Positions 1-8,060 of a DNA stretch of 38,666 bases are shown piece after piece. Position numbers and translations under genes: made by a program. Source of the stretch: an uncultured Parabacteroides sp. GTDB lineage: Bacteria > Bacteroidota > Bacteroidia > Bacteroidales > Tannerellaceae. The notes beneath the pieces are model-generated. The model did not search any database. It saw nothing but the letters and a program-made list of their open reading frames with translations, and was not told the origin of the DNA. The DNA lies in NCBI GenBank assembly GCA_947036995.1, contig CAMQTD010000007.1, positions 1 through 38,666 on the forward strand, read 5' to 3'. Each line of letters opens with the position of its first letter. Position 1 is the stretch's first letter.

Positions 1-1151
1 GCTGGTATCGGAAGGATATTCATAAAGGCAAGGATGATTGATAGGAAAGCTGTTTTCTCCCAAAACATTTGCCAATCAAATGATGCTGGGAATAAACCTC
101 CAATTGTTCCAAAACCACCTAAACTAGCAGCTCCTTCTTTTGTAAATACATATTTCATATCCGTTACATACCCTTTAAGTGTATTCACACCTTTAGTGAC
201 ACCTGCGGGAAATGATTCGAAAAATCCGTAATTAGTTTGTGCAATACCATATAATATTGCGGGGCTGCGCACAAAGACACCGATACGACCCAATGAGTCT
301 GTTGTAACGGATAGAGACTGGGCTACGCCTGCTCTAACAAATCCTACTTCTACTGCTTCGCCTTTGTTTTCGGCAAGCAATTCGCCTACCTCTTCGAATG
401 TTGGAGTTGTTTTTCCGTTTATTGAAATAATGCTATCGTTAGCTTGTATGCCTGCTTTTGCTGCTGCCATATCTTCCGAAACACCCTCTACAATCATTGG
501 ATAGCGTAAGCCTGCAAAGCCTTTTTTATCACGCATCATGCGTTGGATAAAATCTTCGGGCATAACAATGCGGATTGATTCGCCATTTCTATTTACGGTA
601 ACCTCTGCTGCTTTTGCAAACACTTCGGGATTAAAGCGATCTTGCGCCACACCATCAGCGGCTACTAATTGGTCGCCATCTTGAAAGCCAATTTGTTTTG
701 CTGTTTCGCTGTAATACATACCCATATTCATTTTCTTCAAAGGAATATAAGAATCTCCCCAAGTGAATAGTATCATTGAGTAGATAAATAGGGCTAAGAT
801 AAAGTTAAATACAACACCTGCAATCATAATCATTAGGCGTTGTCCGGCTGGTTTAGCGCGGAATTCATACGGCTCGGCTGGCTTAGCCAACTGCTCTTTG
901 TCCATTGACTCATCAATCATTCCTGATATCTTGCAATAGCCGCCTAATGGCAACCATCCAATACCATATTCTGTATCACTGTTTTTAGGTTTATACTTGA
1001 ATAGGGAGAACCAAGGATCAAAAAAGAGGTAAAATTTCTCTACCCTTACTTTAAATATACGAGCAAATATGAAATGTCCGAATTCATGCACAGCTACCAA
1101 GATAGATAAGCTAAGGAGGAGCTGTATTGCTTTAATCAAAAATGTTTCCAT
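1..1151 (-). CDS. rseP: RIP-family zinc metalloprotease RseP (3' end cut by window)
   Basis: Site-2-type membrane metalloprotease that cuts membrane-embedded substrates such as anti-sigma factors and remnant signal peptides. The reading frame runs from an ATG at 1151 off the left edge, so about 383 codons are present and the C-terminus is missing. The zinc site HEFGH is at residues 22-26 inside the first membrane segment. A cytoplasmic loop with GWLPLGGYCKI follows, then a second membrane segment and one or two PDZ domains (about residues 130-290). The window ends inside the conserved NILPIPALDG region that carries the third zinc ligand, so the last membrane segments are outside. It is the last visible gene of the unit, 38 bp after dxr, a usual Bacteroidales pairing. 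The identification is secure. Confidence 0.93.
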   Translation of the reverse strand, partial: METFLIKAIQLLLSLSILVAVHEFGHFIFARIFKVRVEKFYLFFDPWFSLFKYKPKNSDTEYGIGWLPLGGYCKISGMIDESMDKEQLAKPAEPYEFRAKPAGQRLMIMIAGVVFNFILALFIYSMILFTWGDSYIPLKKMNMGMYYSETAKQIGFQDGDQLVAADGVAQDRFNPEVFAKAAEVTVNRNGESIRIVMPEDFIQRMMRDKKGFAGLRYPMIVEGVSEDMAAAKAGIQANDSIISINGKTTPTFEEVGELLAENKGEAVEVGFVRAGVAQSLSVTTDSLGRIGVFVRSPAILYGIAQTNYGFFESFPAGVTKGVNTLKGYVTDMKYVFTKEGAASLGGFGTIGGLFPASFDWQMFWEKTAFLSIILAFMNILPIP

Positions 1152-1189
1152 TAATTATGTGTTAATATATTATTAGCTAATTGTTTCTA

Positions 1190-2338
1190 TTAAAATAATG
1201 ATTGCGTTAGCAAACGTGCTTCACGGTCTGTATCCACATAATCATCGTACGCTGGATGTGCTATAAAAGAGGACTTTTGCATTACCTGCTCTATCACATC
1301 ACTCATTTGTAAGAATCCGATACGCTCTTTAAGAAAGGCTTCTACAACAATTTCGTTCGCCGCATTCAGCACACAAGGCATATTACCTCCTGTACGAATC
1401 GCATCAAAGGCAAAAGCTAAATTGCGGAAGCGATCCATAGCTGGTGCCTCGAACGTTAACTGCGCATAATCAGCAAAGTTTAAGCGAGGTTCGCTGCTTA
1501 CAAGTCGTTTCGGATACGAAAAGGCATAACTAATAGGCAATTTCATATCCGGAATGCCTAACTGTGCTTTAACTGATCCATCTTCAAATTGAACCATCGA
1601 ATGAATAATAGATTGTGGATGTACCAACACCTCTATCTTATCTGGTTCTACACCAAACAACCACTTTGCTTCGATCATCTCAAATCCCTTATTCATTAAA
1701 GAGGCTGAATCGATGGTAACCTTCGCGCCCATCTCCCAATTTGGGTGTTTCAGGGCTTGAGCGCACGTAACGTGTGCCAATTCATCCATCGTTTTTGTTC
1801 TAAAAGGACCTCCCGAAGCTGTGAGTATAATCTTTTCGATTGGATTCTCCCAATCTCCTACTAAACACTGAAAGATAGCAGAGTGCTCTGAATCTACAGG
1901 AAGAATAGGAACTTTATGCTCGTGAGCCAATTGTGTAATTAGTTCTCCTGCTACAACTAACGTCTCTTTGTTTGCCAAAGCGATCGCTTTACCAGCGCGA
2001 ATAGCCTGAATCGTTGGTTTCACGCCTGAATAGCCTACCATAGCGGTAAGTACTAAATCAATCGGTTCCGCCTCTACCACTTGGGCAATCGCATCACTTC
2101 CTGCCCACACTTTGATTGGCAAATCTTTTAAAGCCTCTTTCAAGATAAGGTATTTCGCTTCGTTAGCAATTACCACTACCTCAGGCATAAAGGCACGCGC
2201 CTGCTCTATCAAGAGTTCTACTTGATTGTTGGCAGTAAGTGCGTATATTTCGAAAAGGTCTCTGTGTTCACTCACTACCTGTAGCGCTTGCGTACCGATA
2301 GAGCCTGTAGAGCCTAAAATTGCTAGTTGTCGTTTCAT
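1190..2338 (-). CDS. dxr: 1-deoxy-D-xylulose 5-phosphate reductoisomerase
   Basis: Converts DXP to 2-C-methyl-D-erythritol 4-phosphate with NADPH, the second step of the MEP isoprenoid pathway. Length of 382 residues is normal. The NADPH-binding GSTGSIG is at residues 9-15, LANKETLV near 121, the metal-binding DSE at 149-151 (VDSEHSAIFQ), and the substrate loop SASLMNKGFEMIEA near 210. It sits between an M23-family gene (9 bp upstream) and rseP (38 bp downstream) on the same strand, so it is probably cotranscribed. All catalytic landmarks are intact. This is the target of fosmidomycin in other bacteria. Confidence 0.97.
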   Translation of the reverse strand: MKRQLAILGSTGSIGTQALQVVSEHRDLFEIYALTANNQVELLIEQARAFMPEVVVIANEAKYLILKEALKDLPIKVWAGSDAIAQVVEAEPIDLVLTAMVGYSGVKPTIQAIRAGKAIALANKETLVVAGELITQLAHEHKVPILPVDSEHSAIFQCLVGDWENPIEKIILTASGGPFRTKTMDELAHVTCAQALKHPNWEMGAKVTIDSASLMNKGFEMIEAKWLFGVEPDKIEVLVHPQSIIHSMVQFEDGSVKAQLGIPDMKLPISYAFSYPKRLVSSEPRLNFADYAQLTFEAPAMDRFRNLAFAFDAIRTGGNMPCVLNAANEIVVEAFLKERIGFLQMSDVIEQVMQKSSFIAHPAYDDYVDTDREARLLTQSLF

Positions 2339-2347
2339 TGGTTCAAA

Positions 2348-3211
2348 TTAAAATGCGATGTATTCTGCGGGATTAACGGAGCGTCCGTTATACCATAATT
2401 CAAAATGTAAATGCGGACCTGTAGATAATTCGCCCGTATTACCAATCACAGCGATGGCTTCACCAGCTATTACCGTATCACCCACTTTTTTAAATAGATG
2501 GTTGTTGTGCTTGTAAATAGAGACGAAACCATTGGTGTGTTGTATCTGGATTGTTTGCCCGTAATCTGGATCATCACCAGTAAAGATGACTGTGCCATCG
2601 AGCGTAGATAAAATATGTTCGTTCTTGGCTGCTACTAGATCAACACCATAGTGTTTTATCTTTTTATCATATTCCGAAGAGATCACACCTTTGACTGGTT
2701 TAAAAAAAAAGACTCCCTCAGCTAAAGGCTTTTGTGGAGTGAGTACCGTAAGGTTGTATTTCTCTTCAGCTTCGAACGAAGCAATAAAGTTTTTTTCTTT
2801 GTCTGACGTTACAATATCGAATTGATCGCCCATACGTGCCATTGAATCTACTTTATGGATAGAATCTATCGACATTGTACCGTTTAGTATACCCTGTATA
2901 TTGCTTAAGTAAAGTGCTTGAGTCGAGATAATTTGCTCGATCGAGTCTGTACGTAAGGCATTCTGTATAATCTCTTCGCGCACCTCGACAGGCAAGTATC
3001 CAGGCAAGTAGTTGCGAATTGGTGTCTTAATGATAATCAGCGAAGTTAGTATAAACACTAAAATGGAAAATACCCCCAATCCTATCAAGGTTGATAGGTG
3101 GGATAGTTTAATAGACCAAACCTCTTCAAGCGTTCCTTCGTTAAAGAAGGAAAACTTGTATTTAAGCCTCATCTTTTGCCAAAACTGTTTAAATTTCGTT
3201 TTCTTGTCCAT
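2348..3211 (-). CDS. Membrane-anchored M23 (LytM-type) peptidase
   Basis: Likely peptidoglycan endopeptidase or endopeptidase regulator facing the periplasm. The 287-residue protein has a short basic cytoplasmic N-terminus, one membrane segment at about residues 40-62, a helical linker to about 160, and an M23 domain at about 165-287. The zinc-binding signature is complete: HYGVD gives His187 and Asp191, and PHLHFELW gives His267 and His269, with a further conserved His near 234 (YKHN). An active enzyme is therefore possible, unlike degenerate EnvC/NlpD-type LytM proteins. It overlaps no neighbour: 6 bp after rimM and 9 bp before dxr. Related Bacteroidota proteins commonly occur at this locus. 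The exact substrate bond is unknown. Confidence 0.88.
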   Translation of the reverse strand: MDKKTKFKQFWQKMRLKYKFSFFNEGTLEEVWSIKLSHLSTLIGLGVFSILVFILTSLIIIKTPIRNYLPGYLPVEVREEIIQNALRTDSIEQIISTQALYLSNIQGILNGTMSIDSIHKVDSMARMGDQFDIVTSDKEKNFIASFEAEEKYNLTVLTPQKPLAEGVFFFKPVKGVISSEYDKKIKHYGVDLVAAKNEHILSTLDGTVIFTGDDPDYGQTIQIQHTNGFVSIYKHNNHLFKKVGDTVIAGEAIAVIGNTGELSTGPHLHFELWYNGRSVNPAEYIAF

Positions 3212-3217
3212 AACACA

Positions 3218-3760
3218 TTAGCAAATTTCAGTTACATCCTCCAAATTTAACAACCCCTCAGGGATTTGCATATAGAGAAGCTTCTGATCATGATTGATTT
3301 CAGTAATTAATTCTTCTGCAGCAGGAATCAAAAGTTCCTCTCCATTAGCGGTAAGTTGAAAAAGAATGTTGATTGTACTCTCGTCTACACTTTCAATCAC
3401 GCCAATTTCGCCATGAACATCATCTACAAGCTTAAATCCGACGTAATAGTTCCAAGTATAATCCTCTTCAAGGTCTTCTGCTTGCAACAACTCTTTCGGA
3501 AAATATACTTGCAGCCCTGTAAACTCGCGCGCTCCCTCTTCTGTTGTTACATTTTCGAAGCGAATCAACGCAGTTGTATCGCTTTTGAAACGGTACTCTT
3601 CTACAAAGAAAGGCACCAAGATACCCTCTAGCTCTGCAATTAAATAAGAACAGTCTGTACGATCAAAAATATCATTTGTAAAATTAAGTGCTACTTCACC
3701 CTTTATGCCATGCGGCTTAGCGAAATATCCGATCTTAACTACGTCATCTTTTCTTATCAT
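3218..3760 (-). CDS. rimM: 16S rRNA processing protein RimM
   Basis: Ribosome maturation factor that binds S19 and helps assemble the 30S head. Length is 180 residues. The N-terminal RimM domain begins with the diagnostic GYFAKPHGIKGEV at residues 11-23, and a PRC-barrel-like C-terminal domain follows (about 100-170, containing a GELLIPAAEELI stretch). It lies 8 bp after murA and 6 bp before the M23 gene, so it is a middle gene of a tightly packed minus-strand unit. The murA-rimM pairing is widespread in Bacteroidota. Nothing is missing or unusual. Confidence 0.95.
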   Translation of the reverse strand: MIRKDDVVKIGYFAKPHGIKGEVALNFTNDIFDRTDCSYLIAELEGILVPFFVEEYRFKSDTTALIRFENVTTEEGAREFTGLQVYFPKELLQAEDLEEDYTWNYYVGFKLVDDVHGEIGVIESVDESTINILFQLTANGEELLIPAAEELITEINHDQKLLYMQIPEGLLNLEDVTEIC

Positions 3761-3768
3761 GTAATTTA

Positions 3769-5073
3769 TTATAAGCGGGTAATTCGAGCCCCCAATTTAA
3801 TTAATCTTTTATCTATATCTTGATATCCTCTATCAATTTGATCGATGTTATGGATATGGCTTACACCCTCGGCACTCATTGCCGCGATTAGCAAAGCAAT
3901 ACCAGCTCGAATATCTGGCGAAACCATTGCCGATCCACGTAATGTATAGCTTTTCCCTAATCCTATAACCGTAGCACGGTGCGGATCACAAAGGATAATC
4001 TGTGCACCCATATCAATCAATTTATCAACAAAGAAGAGTCTACTCTCAAACATTTTCTGATGAATCAACACACTACCTATCGCCTGTGTTGCTACAACAA
4101 GCAGTACACTCAATAGATCTGGCGTTAATCCAGGCCATGGTGCATCCGATATTGTCATGATCGAACCATCAATAAAAGTATCTATTTCGTAATGATCTTG
4201 TTCTGGTATAAAGATATCATCGCCTTGCTGCACCACTTTAATGCCTAGGCGACGGAATGCATCAGGAATAATACCCAATTCATCATAAGCCACATCTTTA
4301 ATGGTAATCGAAGACCCCGTCATGGCAGCCATTCCGATAAAACTTCCGACCTCAATCATATCAGGCAAAATGCGATGTTCGCAGCCCGAAAGTGCCGTAA
4401 CACCTTCTATATGCAATAGGTTCGAACCTACACCTGTGATTTTAGCACCCATGCGGTTCAACATTTTTGATAGTTGTTGCAGATAGGGTTCGCATGCAGC
4501 ATTGTAGATGGTGGTAACACCTTCTGCCAATACAGCAGCCATCAAAATATTGGCTGTTCCTGTTACTGAAGCTTCGTCTAACAACATATAGGCTCCTTTC
4601 AAACGTGAAGCTGATATTTCATATAGCTGTTCCGATGGATTGTAATCAAACTGTGCACCTAGCTTCTGAATTCCCACAAAGTGTGTATCCAACCGGCGAC
4701 GTCCAATCTTATCTCCTCCTGGTTTAGGAATAACCGCTCTACCAAAACGAGTTACAAGCGGACCAACAATCATAACAGAACCTCTTAACGAAGCACTCCG
4801 TTTGATGAAATCATCTGTTCTTAAATAGTCTAAATCCACATTATCAGCCTGAAACGTATACGTATCTGCCGAAAGGCGTTCTACAAGTACGCCCATTTCA
4901 CGAAGTAACTGAATCAAGTTATTTACATCCAGAATATCAGGGATATTGCTGATCGTAATCTGTTCACGTGTTAACAACACCGCACAAATTACCTGTAACG
5001 CTTCATTCTTCGCTCCTTGAGGTGTTATTTCACCTGATAATTTATAACCTCCTTCTATTACAAATGATGCCAT
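3769..5073 (-). CDS. murA: UDP-N-acetylglucosamine 1-carboxyvinyltransferase with Asp in place of the active-site Cys
   Basis: First committed step of peptidoglycan synthesis: transfers enolpyruvate from PEP to UDP-GlcNAc in the cytoplasm. Length of 434 residues is normal. Lys22-Asn23 (PQGAKNEAL) of the substrate site are present. The mobile loop, which in E. coli carries Cys115, reads PKPGGDKIGRRR here, so residue 121 is Asp (codon at 4711-4713 on the minus strand). The Cys-to-Asp change is known from other MurA enzymes and gives intrinsic insensitivity to fosfomycin, which alkylates the cysteine. The gene follows DUF4290 by 45 bp with a terminator-like hairpin between them, and precedes rimM by 8 bp. 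Confidence 0.97.
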   Translation of the reverse strand: MASFVIEGGYKLSGEITPQGAKNEALQVICAVLLTREQITISNIPDILDVNNLIQLLREMGVLVERLSADTYTFQADNVDLDYLRTDDFIKRSASLRGSVMIVGPLVTRFGRAVIPKPGGDKIGRRRLDTHFVGIQKLGAQFDYNPSEQLYEISASRLKGAYMLLDEASVTGTANILMAAVLAEGVTTIYNAACEPYLQQLSKMLNRMGAKITGVGSNLLHIEGVTALSGCEHRILPDMIEVGSFIGMAAMTGSSITIKDVAYDELGIIPDAFRRLGIKVVQQGDDIFIPEQDHYEIDTFIDGSIMTISDAPWPGLTPDLLSVLLVVATQAIGSVLIHQKMFESRLFFVDKLIDMGAQIILCDPHRATVIGLGKSYTLRGSAMVSPDIRAGIALLIAAMSAEGVSHIHNIDQIDRGYQDIDKRLIKLGARITRL

Positions 5074-5107
5074 ATTGCTTGTTTTAGCTATTTATTAATT
5101 CCAAAAT

Positions 5108-5137
5108 AAGAAAAGCGGTTATCTACCCGCTTTTCTT
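5108..5137 (-). terminator. Hairpin overlapping the DUF4290 stop codon, between DUF4290 and murA
   Basis: An 11-bp perfect inverted repeat (arms 5108-5118 and 5127-5137, 8-nt loop). Reading on minus, the stem encodes the last residues of the DUF4290 protein, the stop codon TAA lies at the loop side, and the second arm ends in TTTTCTT before ATTTTGG. The external T-run is short, so it may be a leaky terminator or attenuator in front of murA. Confidence 0.55.
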
Positions 5138-5712
5138 ATATAATTTTTATTTTTTCGTGCTAATATATCTCTTGATGCTGTCAATCTATATTGCTCCTCA
5201 TCAAGAATTATCTGTCCACCCGATAGCTCCGCTAAGTCATCAAAGATCTTACGATCATCTACTGTCTCTTTATTCCATGTCAAGAAAGACTTTTTCATCT
5301 GGTTAGCTAAGAGTTTAATTAAAACATCTTTCTCTTCACCTTCAGGGTAATCATTGGCACGTTTAATCATGTTTTCCAATGTTTTACCATAGTGTTTGTA
5401 GCGTATACGTCCATCGTTATAAGGCACAATGGGCGGGCGGCTATACAAGTCTTCTTTTTTAATAATCTCGTAAGGATACTCGATATCCAATTGAAAATCG
5501 GACATAATAGCGAGATGATCCCATAAAATATGCTTAAAATCGTTTACATCACGTAGATGGGGAAACATACAGCCCATGATGTTAATAATCGAATTAGCAC
5601 ATCGCTTACGCTCTACTGCATCTTCGATAGTTAGGCAGTGATCTACCATGTTTTGAATATTTCTACCATATTCAGGAAGGATCAACCGCTTTACTTCAGT
5701 ATTATATTTCAT
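5119..5712 (-). CDS. DUF4290 family protein
   Basis: 197-residue cytoplasmic protein of a family that I know only from Bacteroidota; function unknown. It begins MKYNTEVKRLILPEYGRNI and carries the recognisable internal stretches CMFPHLRDVNDFKHILWDH and YGKTLENMIKRA. No signal peptide or membrane segment is seen. It is mostly helical with a charged, basic C-terminus (ARKNKNYIRKAGR). It is the first gene of the unit leading to murA-rimM-M23-dxr-rseP and has a good promoter -7 element 50 bp upstream. The last four codons form part of a terminator-like hairpin. Its constant place before murA suggests a role linked to envelope synthesis, but that is inference only. Confidence 0.85.
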   Translation of the reverse strand: MKYNTEVKRLILPEYGRNIQNMVDHCLTIEDAVERKRCANSIINIMGCMFPHLRDVNDFKHILWDHLAIMSDFQLDIEYPYEIIKKEDLYSRPPIVPYNDGRIRYKHYGKTLENMIKRANDYPEGEEKDVLIKLLANQMKKSFLTWNKETVDDRKIFDDLAELSGGQIILDEEQYRLTASRDILARKNKNYIRKAGR

Positions 5713-5761
5713 TTTATTTGAATTCTATTTTATTCTTTCAATTGCTATTTTAATCTTGCAA

Positions 5762-5769
5762 CAAATATA
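5762..5769 (-). promoter_or_regulatory. Bacteroidota -7 element for the DUF4290-murA unit
   Basis: On minus the sequence reads TATATTTG, a full match to TAnnTTTG, placed so that transcription would start about 43 nt before the ATG at 5712. A TTG-type -33 element is not clear. Confidence 0.5.
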
Positions 5770-5854
5770 CAATATAAAATCGACACCTCTAACAGGTTTA
5801 ATTAAATTTAGATACAACAGATCAAATTCATTACACCTAAAAAGCACCTCTTTA

Positions 5855-6313
5855 TTATCGCAAACGGTTCAACGAACGTACTAACATCTCATCTGCCCCA
5901 ATAGATCTGATGGCAAGATAATTAAGGATTAAGCCTATCAAAGGAAAAGATAATGCAATCTTAACCATTAATTCTGCTTGCAAATCTGCTTTAAAATTCA
6001 GTGTATAGAAAGCAAATAGTGCATAAAAGCCAAGCATTAAAACAGTATTGAACACACATAAGCGAATTTGCAATACTCTATTCTTATACAAAAATATGGT
6101 TATAAGTGCCAATAGTGCTGATACGCCTGTTAAAGCAGCAAGTGCCCACGTAGGATAAAGCAACTCTACAGGTTCTTTAATAGCAGAAAGTCCCATTACT
6201 TCAAATGTATAAAATAACGCTCCTGCCTGCATCAAAGCCAATGGCATAAAGAGTACTAACATCATTAAAATGGTGATTATCAATAAATATACGGTTTGTA
6301 TTCGTTGTAACAT
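5855..6313 (-). CDS. DUF4293 family four-helix membrane protein
   Basis: 152-residue integral membrane protein of the Bacteroidota-restricted DUF4293 family; function unknown. It begins MLQRIQTVYLLIITILMML and has four hydrophobic segments (about residues 7-30, 52-76, 83-106 and 118-137), with a short charged C-terminus ending in RSLNRLR. The start codon is at 6313. It follows the rpoZ terminator by 16 bp, so it probably has its own weak promoter or depends on read-through. In related genomes it is often found next to rpoZ, as here. Confidence 0.85.
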   Translation of the reverse strand: MLQRIQTVYLLIITILMMLVLFMPLALMQAGALFYTFEVMGLSAIKEPVELLYPTWALAALTGVSALLALITIFLYKNRVLQIRLCVFNTVLMLGFYALFAFYTLNFKADLQAELMVKIALSFPLIGLILNYLAIRSIGADEMLVRSLNRLR

Positions 6314-6329
6314 ATCTTATTCTTATCTT

Positions 6330-6365
6330 AAAAAAAAGGCGGACCCACAATCGGATCTGCCTTTT
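6330..6365 (-). terminator. Intrinsic terminator after rpoZ
   Basis: GC-rich hairpin (arms about 6335-6346 and 6354-6365, one wobble and one mismatch) followed on minus by eight T residues (A-run at 6330-6337). It lies 27 bp after the rpoZ stop codon and ends the bamD-rpoZ transcript before DUF4293. Confidence 0.75.
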
Positions 6366-6392
6366 CTGTATTTATACCTTGCTTGTTTACTT

Positions 6393-6716
6393 TTAGATCT
6401 CTCTTGCTGGATTTTTATGATAAACGTTATCATCTTTATACTCTTGCGCTGCGATCAAAGTAGATTTAGGCAATTTCTCATAATAACGTGAAATCTCGAT
6501 CTGCTCTCTATTCTCGAACACTTCTTCCAAGTTATCATTGAAAGAGGCAAATTCTTGAAGTTTTTTCTCAAGATCTTGCTTAATCTCTACGCTGATTTGG
6601 TTTGATCTCTTTGCAATAATCTTCACTGTCTCGTATACATTTCCAGTATCCTCGCACAACGTCATCATGTCACGAGTAATGGTATTGGTAGGAGCATTAG
6701 ACTTTCTGTAATCCAT
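6393..6716 (-). CDS. rpoZ: RNA polymerase omega subunit (Rpb6-type, Bacteroidota form)
   Basis: Small RNA polymerase subunit that helps fold and assemble beta-prime. The 107-residue protein has the Bacteroidota arrangement: MDYRKSNAPTNTITRDMM at the start, then the omega/Rpb6 core TGNVYETVKIIAKRSNQIS (about residues 25-43), followed by an acidic helical section and YYEKLPKSTLIAAQEY. It is longer than the E. coli core and is often annotated only as a DNA-directed RNA polymerase subunit omega or hypothetical protein. It is 24 bp after bamD and probably shares its transcript. A terminator follows. Confidence 0.88.
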   Translation of the reverse strand: MDYRKSNAPTNTITRDMMTLCEDTGNVYETVKIIAKRSNQISVEIKQDLEKKLQEFASFNDNLEEVFENREQIEISRYYEKLPKSTLIAAQEYKDDNVYHKNPAREI

Positions 6717-6740
6717 CTTCTTTATTATTGATTATATTCG

Positions 6741-7550
6741 TTAATATACATCTGTTATCTTTTCGCTTGCTTTGTCAAAGAATCTTTGCACTTGCTTCAT
6801 ATATGTACCCTCTGGATATTCAGCTTTGTAGTTGTAATACTCATCCACTACATCACGGTAACGCCCTTGAAGTTTTTCTTCGACACTTAACCTTGCCATG
6901 TCATACTTCGACTGAATCACTAAATACATAAGTTCCTCTCTATATTTAGAGAAAGGATAATCCTTCAATGCATTCTGTGATGTTATCACACAAGATTTAT
7001 AGTTATTCAATCCTAAGTGATTTCCTAAACTATAATACAATTTTGCTGCAAGATATTCTTTATATGCTAATTTCTCTTGTAAATCAAACATTATCTTTTG
7101 AGCATCAGCTGCGCGTTCACTCTGTGGATAATATTCCATATAGAGTTGCAACTCTTCAATTGCTTTATATGTTTGTGCTTGATCTAAACGAGCATCTGGC
7201 GAATCTAAATACAAACCATATCCCGAATAATAACGTGCCAACTCGACAAACTCTCCTGTTGGATAATTTGTATAGTACGTGTTAAAATACTGTGAGGCCG
7301 TTATGTAATCTTGTTGGCCATAAAAACTCTGTGCCAAAAGGTACAAAGACTCTTCAGCATAAGCCGTTCCTTTAAATATAGGCACTAACTCTTCTAATAA
7401 AACAGAAGCTTTTGAAAACTTCTCTTGGTTGAAATATTTCTTTGCATATGAATATTTCAATTCATAATCTGTACTCTTTAATATGTTGTTGTACTCACCA
7501 CAAGCACTTAACAAGAGCGTCACCATCAGAAAATATATAATCTTTTTCAT
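6741..7550 (-). CDS. bamD: Outer membrane assembly lipoprotein BamD
   Basis: Lipoprotein of the BAM complex that inserts beta-barrel proteins into the outer membrane. The 269-residue protein starts with a lipoprotein signal peptide, with lipobox LLSAC and the acylated cysteine at residue 17. TPR-like helical repeats follow, including YSYAKKYFNQEKFSKAS (about 33-49) and the hallmark EELQLYMEYYP region (about 132-142). The gene starts 12 nt after the predicted transcription start, in front of rpoZ. This order (bamD, rpoZ, DUF4293) is usual in Bacteroidales. Confidence 0.93.
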   Translation of the reverse strand: MKKIIYFLMVTLLLSACGEYNNILKSTDYELKYSYAKKYFNQEKFSKASVLLEELVPIFKGTAYAEESLYLLAQSFYGQQDYITASQYFNTYYTNYPTGEFVELARYYSGYGLYLDSPDARLDQAQTYKAIEELQLYMEYYPQSERAADAQKIMFDLQEKLAYKEYLAAKLYYSLGNHLGLNNYKSCVITSQNALKDYPFSKYREELMYLVIQSKYDMARLSVEEKLQGRYRDVVDEYYNYKAEYPEGTYMKQVQRFFDKASEKITDVY

Positions 7551-7568
7551 TCACATACTTTTAGCCTG

Positions 7569-7598
7569 CAAAGTTAGATATTCCATACGAACATCCAA
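7569..7598 (-). promoter_or_regulatory. bamD promoter (-7 TAACTTTG, -33 TTG)
   Basis: On minus, TAACTTTG (7569-7576) fits TAnnTTTG exactly, and TTG (7596-7598) lies 19 bp upstream, the spacing expected for Bacteroidota sigma-ABfr promoters. It falls between the ACT-protein stop and bamD. Confidence 0.72.
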
Positions 7599-7616
7599 CA
7601 TGGAAAATGTTAATAA

Positions 7617-8042
7617 TTATAACTTATACAAATCAGATGCTGCCAATAGCTGCAACTTATTCTCTTTAAGCACCTCAGCACAGCGTGCTACATTGTCGGT
7701 TCTTAAAATCACATTAGCTGCATCTCCTTGCGAAAAAGCATACATGTACTCGATAAATACACCTGCATCTGTTATTATCTGCATAGCTCTTGCAAGTGAT
7801 CCTGGTTGATTAGGACAATGTAGGCATACGACATCTGCCACACTTACAGCATATAAGTTCTCACGTAACACCTCCAAAGCTTTATCGGTGTCAGAAACAA
7901 TGAGTCTTAAGATACCAAAGTCTGAGTTTTCAGATACTGTAAATGCCGACATATTCACGCCTGCTTTACCTAGTATTTGTGCTACTTCGGTAAATCTTCC
8001 TTTTTTATTTTCTAAGAAAATAGAGAGTTGTTTTATAAGCAT
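7617..8042 (-). CDS. Tandem ACT-domain protein
   Basis: 141-residue protein consisting of two ACT ligand-binding domains (about residues 1-68 and 70-141). The first begins IKQLSIFLENKKGRFTEV with the Gly-Arg loop, and the second CLHCPNQPGSLARAM with the Pro-Gly loop. ACT domains usually bind amino acids. It follows the phenylacetate-CoA ligase gene by 18 bp, and in many anaerobes this pair accompanies indolepyruvate:ferredoxin oxidoreductase, so a regulatory role in aromatic 2-oxoacid or aryl-acetate metabolism is likely. No oxidoreductase genes are in this window. Confidence 0.85.
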   Translation of the reverse strand: MLIKQLSIFLENKKGRFTEVAQILGKAGVNMSAFTVSENSDFGILRLIVSDTDKALEVLRENLYAVSVADVVCLHCPNQPGSLARAMQIITDAGVFIEYMYAFSQGDAANVILRTDNVARCAEVLKENKLQLLAASDLYKL

Positions 8043-8060
8043 TGTATCTACTATTTTTAT

